NCBI GenBank assembly: GCA_023409175.1
Contig: JAEYIG010000155.1
Location: 1-7,257, forward strand
From: Pseudomonadota bacterium
GTDB taxonomy: Bacteria; Pseudomonadota; Gammaproteobacteria; Burkholderiales; Burkholderiaceae_D
DNA: 7,257 bases
Direction of reading: 5' to 3'
Numbering within the stretch: the stretch's first letter is position 1; every line of letters begins with the position of its first letter. The translations under genes and the position numbers were made by a program. Below the pieces are notes generated by a model, which had not been told where the DNA came from, did no database searches, and saw only the letters and a program-made list of their open reading frames with translations. Below, piece by piece: positions 6,592 through 7,257 of this stretch.

Positions 6592-7257
6592 TTACAAAAT
6601 ACTGCCCAGCCGCCTGATCCCTTCACGGATCACTTCCGGCGTCGCATTCGTGTAATTCAGGCGGAACGTGTTGACACCCCGCTTGTGCGTATAGAACGGA
6701 TCGCCCGGAACGAAAGCCACTTTCTTTTCCATCGCTTTCGGGAAGAGATCCACTGCCGACTGTCCTTCCGGCAGGGTTACCCATATGAACATCCCGCCTT
6801 CCGGTCTGGTCCATGACACCGTTTTGGGGAAATATTCTTCCATGGCGTCCAGCATGGCGGTGGCCTGTTCCTTGTAAAGCGCGATGATCTTTTTCACGTG
6901 CTCAGCATACGGGTTGTTCATGAGATATTCATGAATGGCATACTGGGTGAAAATGTTGGTATGCAAATCGCTGCCCTGTTTTGCCGTCACCAGATAACGC
7001 ATCAGTTCGGCATTTTTCGTGATCAGGAAGCCGAGACGCATTCCTGGCGTGACAGTCTTGGAGAACGTCCCCAGAAGAATGCTGTTTTCCATATGCCCTG
7101 CACCGATATACGGCAGGGATTCTCCCCTGAAACGCAATTCGCCGTATGGGTCATCCTCGATGAATGCCAGATCGTATTTGGAGACGATCTCGCGCATGGC
7201 TTTCCGTTTTTCCAGCGAATATGTCAGGCCGGTCGGGTTCTGGAAATTCGGTACGCA
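6592..7257 (-). CDS. PLP-dependent aminotransferase (class I/II, LysN/MocR-like domain), 5' end cut by window edge
   Basis: Partial gene: the frame is open to the window edge and the stop is TAA at 6594-6592, leaving 221 visible C-terminal residues. An internal ATG at 7197 is not the start, because conserved sequence continues upstream, including the PNFQNPTG segment (visible residues 3-10) typical of fold-type I aminotransferases. Next come EDDPYGELRF (34-43), with the PLP-contacting Asp and Tyr, and GTFSKTVTPGMRLGF (63-77), with K67 as the expected Schiff-base lysine. NTFRLNYTN follows near the C-terminus, its Arg (about 199) expected to bind the substrate carboxylate. The DDPYGELRF and SK-TPG-R-G pattern is that of 2-aminoadipate/aromatic/multisubstrate aminotransferases and of the aminotransferase domain of MocR regulators. 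Whether an N-terminal GntR helix-turn-helix domain precedes it cannot be seen, so substrate and regulator status stay open. It is convergent with ilvE and shares its terminator. Confidence 0.9.
   Translation of the reverse strand, partial: CVPNFQNPTGLTYSLEKRKAMREIVSKYDLAFIEDDPYGELRFRGESLPYIGAGHMENSILLGTFSKTVTPGMRLGFLITKNAELMRYLVTAKQGSDLHTNIFTQYAIHEYLMNNPYAEHVKKIIALYKEQATAMLDAMEEYFPKTVSWTRPEGGMFIWVTLPEGQSAVDLFPKAMEKKVAFVPGDPFYTHKRGVNTFRLNYTNATPEVIREGIRRLGSIL

Overview
This 7.26 kb window is compact bacterial chromosome: seven protein-coding genes, two of them cut by the window edges, with short intergenic gaps. No RNA genes, mobile elements, CRISPR array or phage-like sequence were seen. Base composition is near half G+C by eye. 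The protein sequences (PurE with an SKY-x-KG segment, class II aldolase with an HQDHG motif, the two-domain Sua5) and the linkage pgk-fba-pur-sua5 recall Betaproteobacteria, order Burkholderiales. The moderate G+C would suit an Oxalobacteraceae member such as Oxalobacter. That assignment is inference from remembered protein and gene-order patterns, not a database result.

Layout from left to right. A universal stress protein gene on the plus strand (about 2-499) lacks its first few codons. It converges on a minus-strand cluster read in the order pgk (5400-4198), fba (4176-3112), purE (3010-2498), purC (2483-1605), sua5 (1603-575). pgk and fba encode two glycolysis/gluconeogenesis enzymes. purE and purC encode consecutive steps of de novo purine synthesis (carboxylation of AIR, then formation of SAICAR). 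sua5 makes the threonylcarbamoyl-AMP used for t6A modification of tRNA. Gaps inside purE-purC-sua5 are 14 and 1 bases, indicating co-transcription and translational coupling. A strong hairpin lies in the 101-base gap between fba and purE and may fully or partly separate the glycolytic and purine halves.

The 198-base gap at 5401-5598 is divergent. It should hold the pgk promoter (minus) and the ilvE promoter (plus), and it contains an operator-like palindrome. ilvE (5599-6522) encodes a branched-chain amino acid aminotransferase. It ends at a textbook hairpin with A and T tracts on its two sides, which can serve both ilvE and the convergent, truncated minus-strand gene for a second PLP-dependent aminotransferase (6592 to beyond 7257).

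I found no evidence of a novel biological system. The points most worth checking are the absence of purK beside a class I-type purE (with purE placed before purC), the absence of pyk between pgk and fba, the fba-purE hairpin as a possible attenuator, the SD-less start of pgk, and the palindrome upstream of ilvE.
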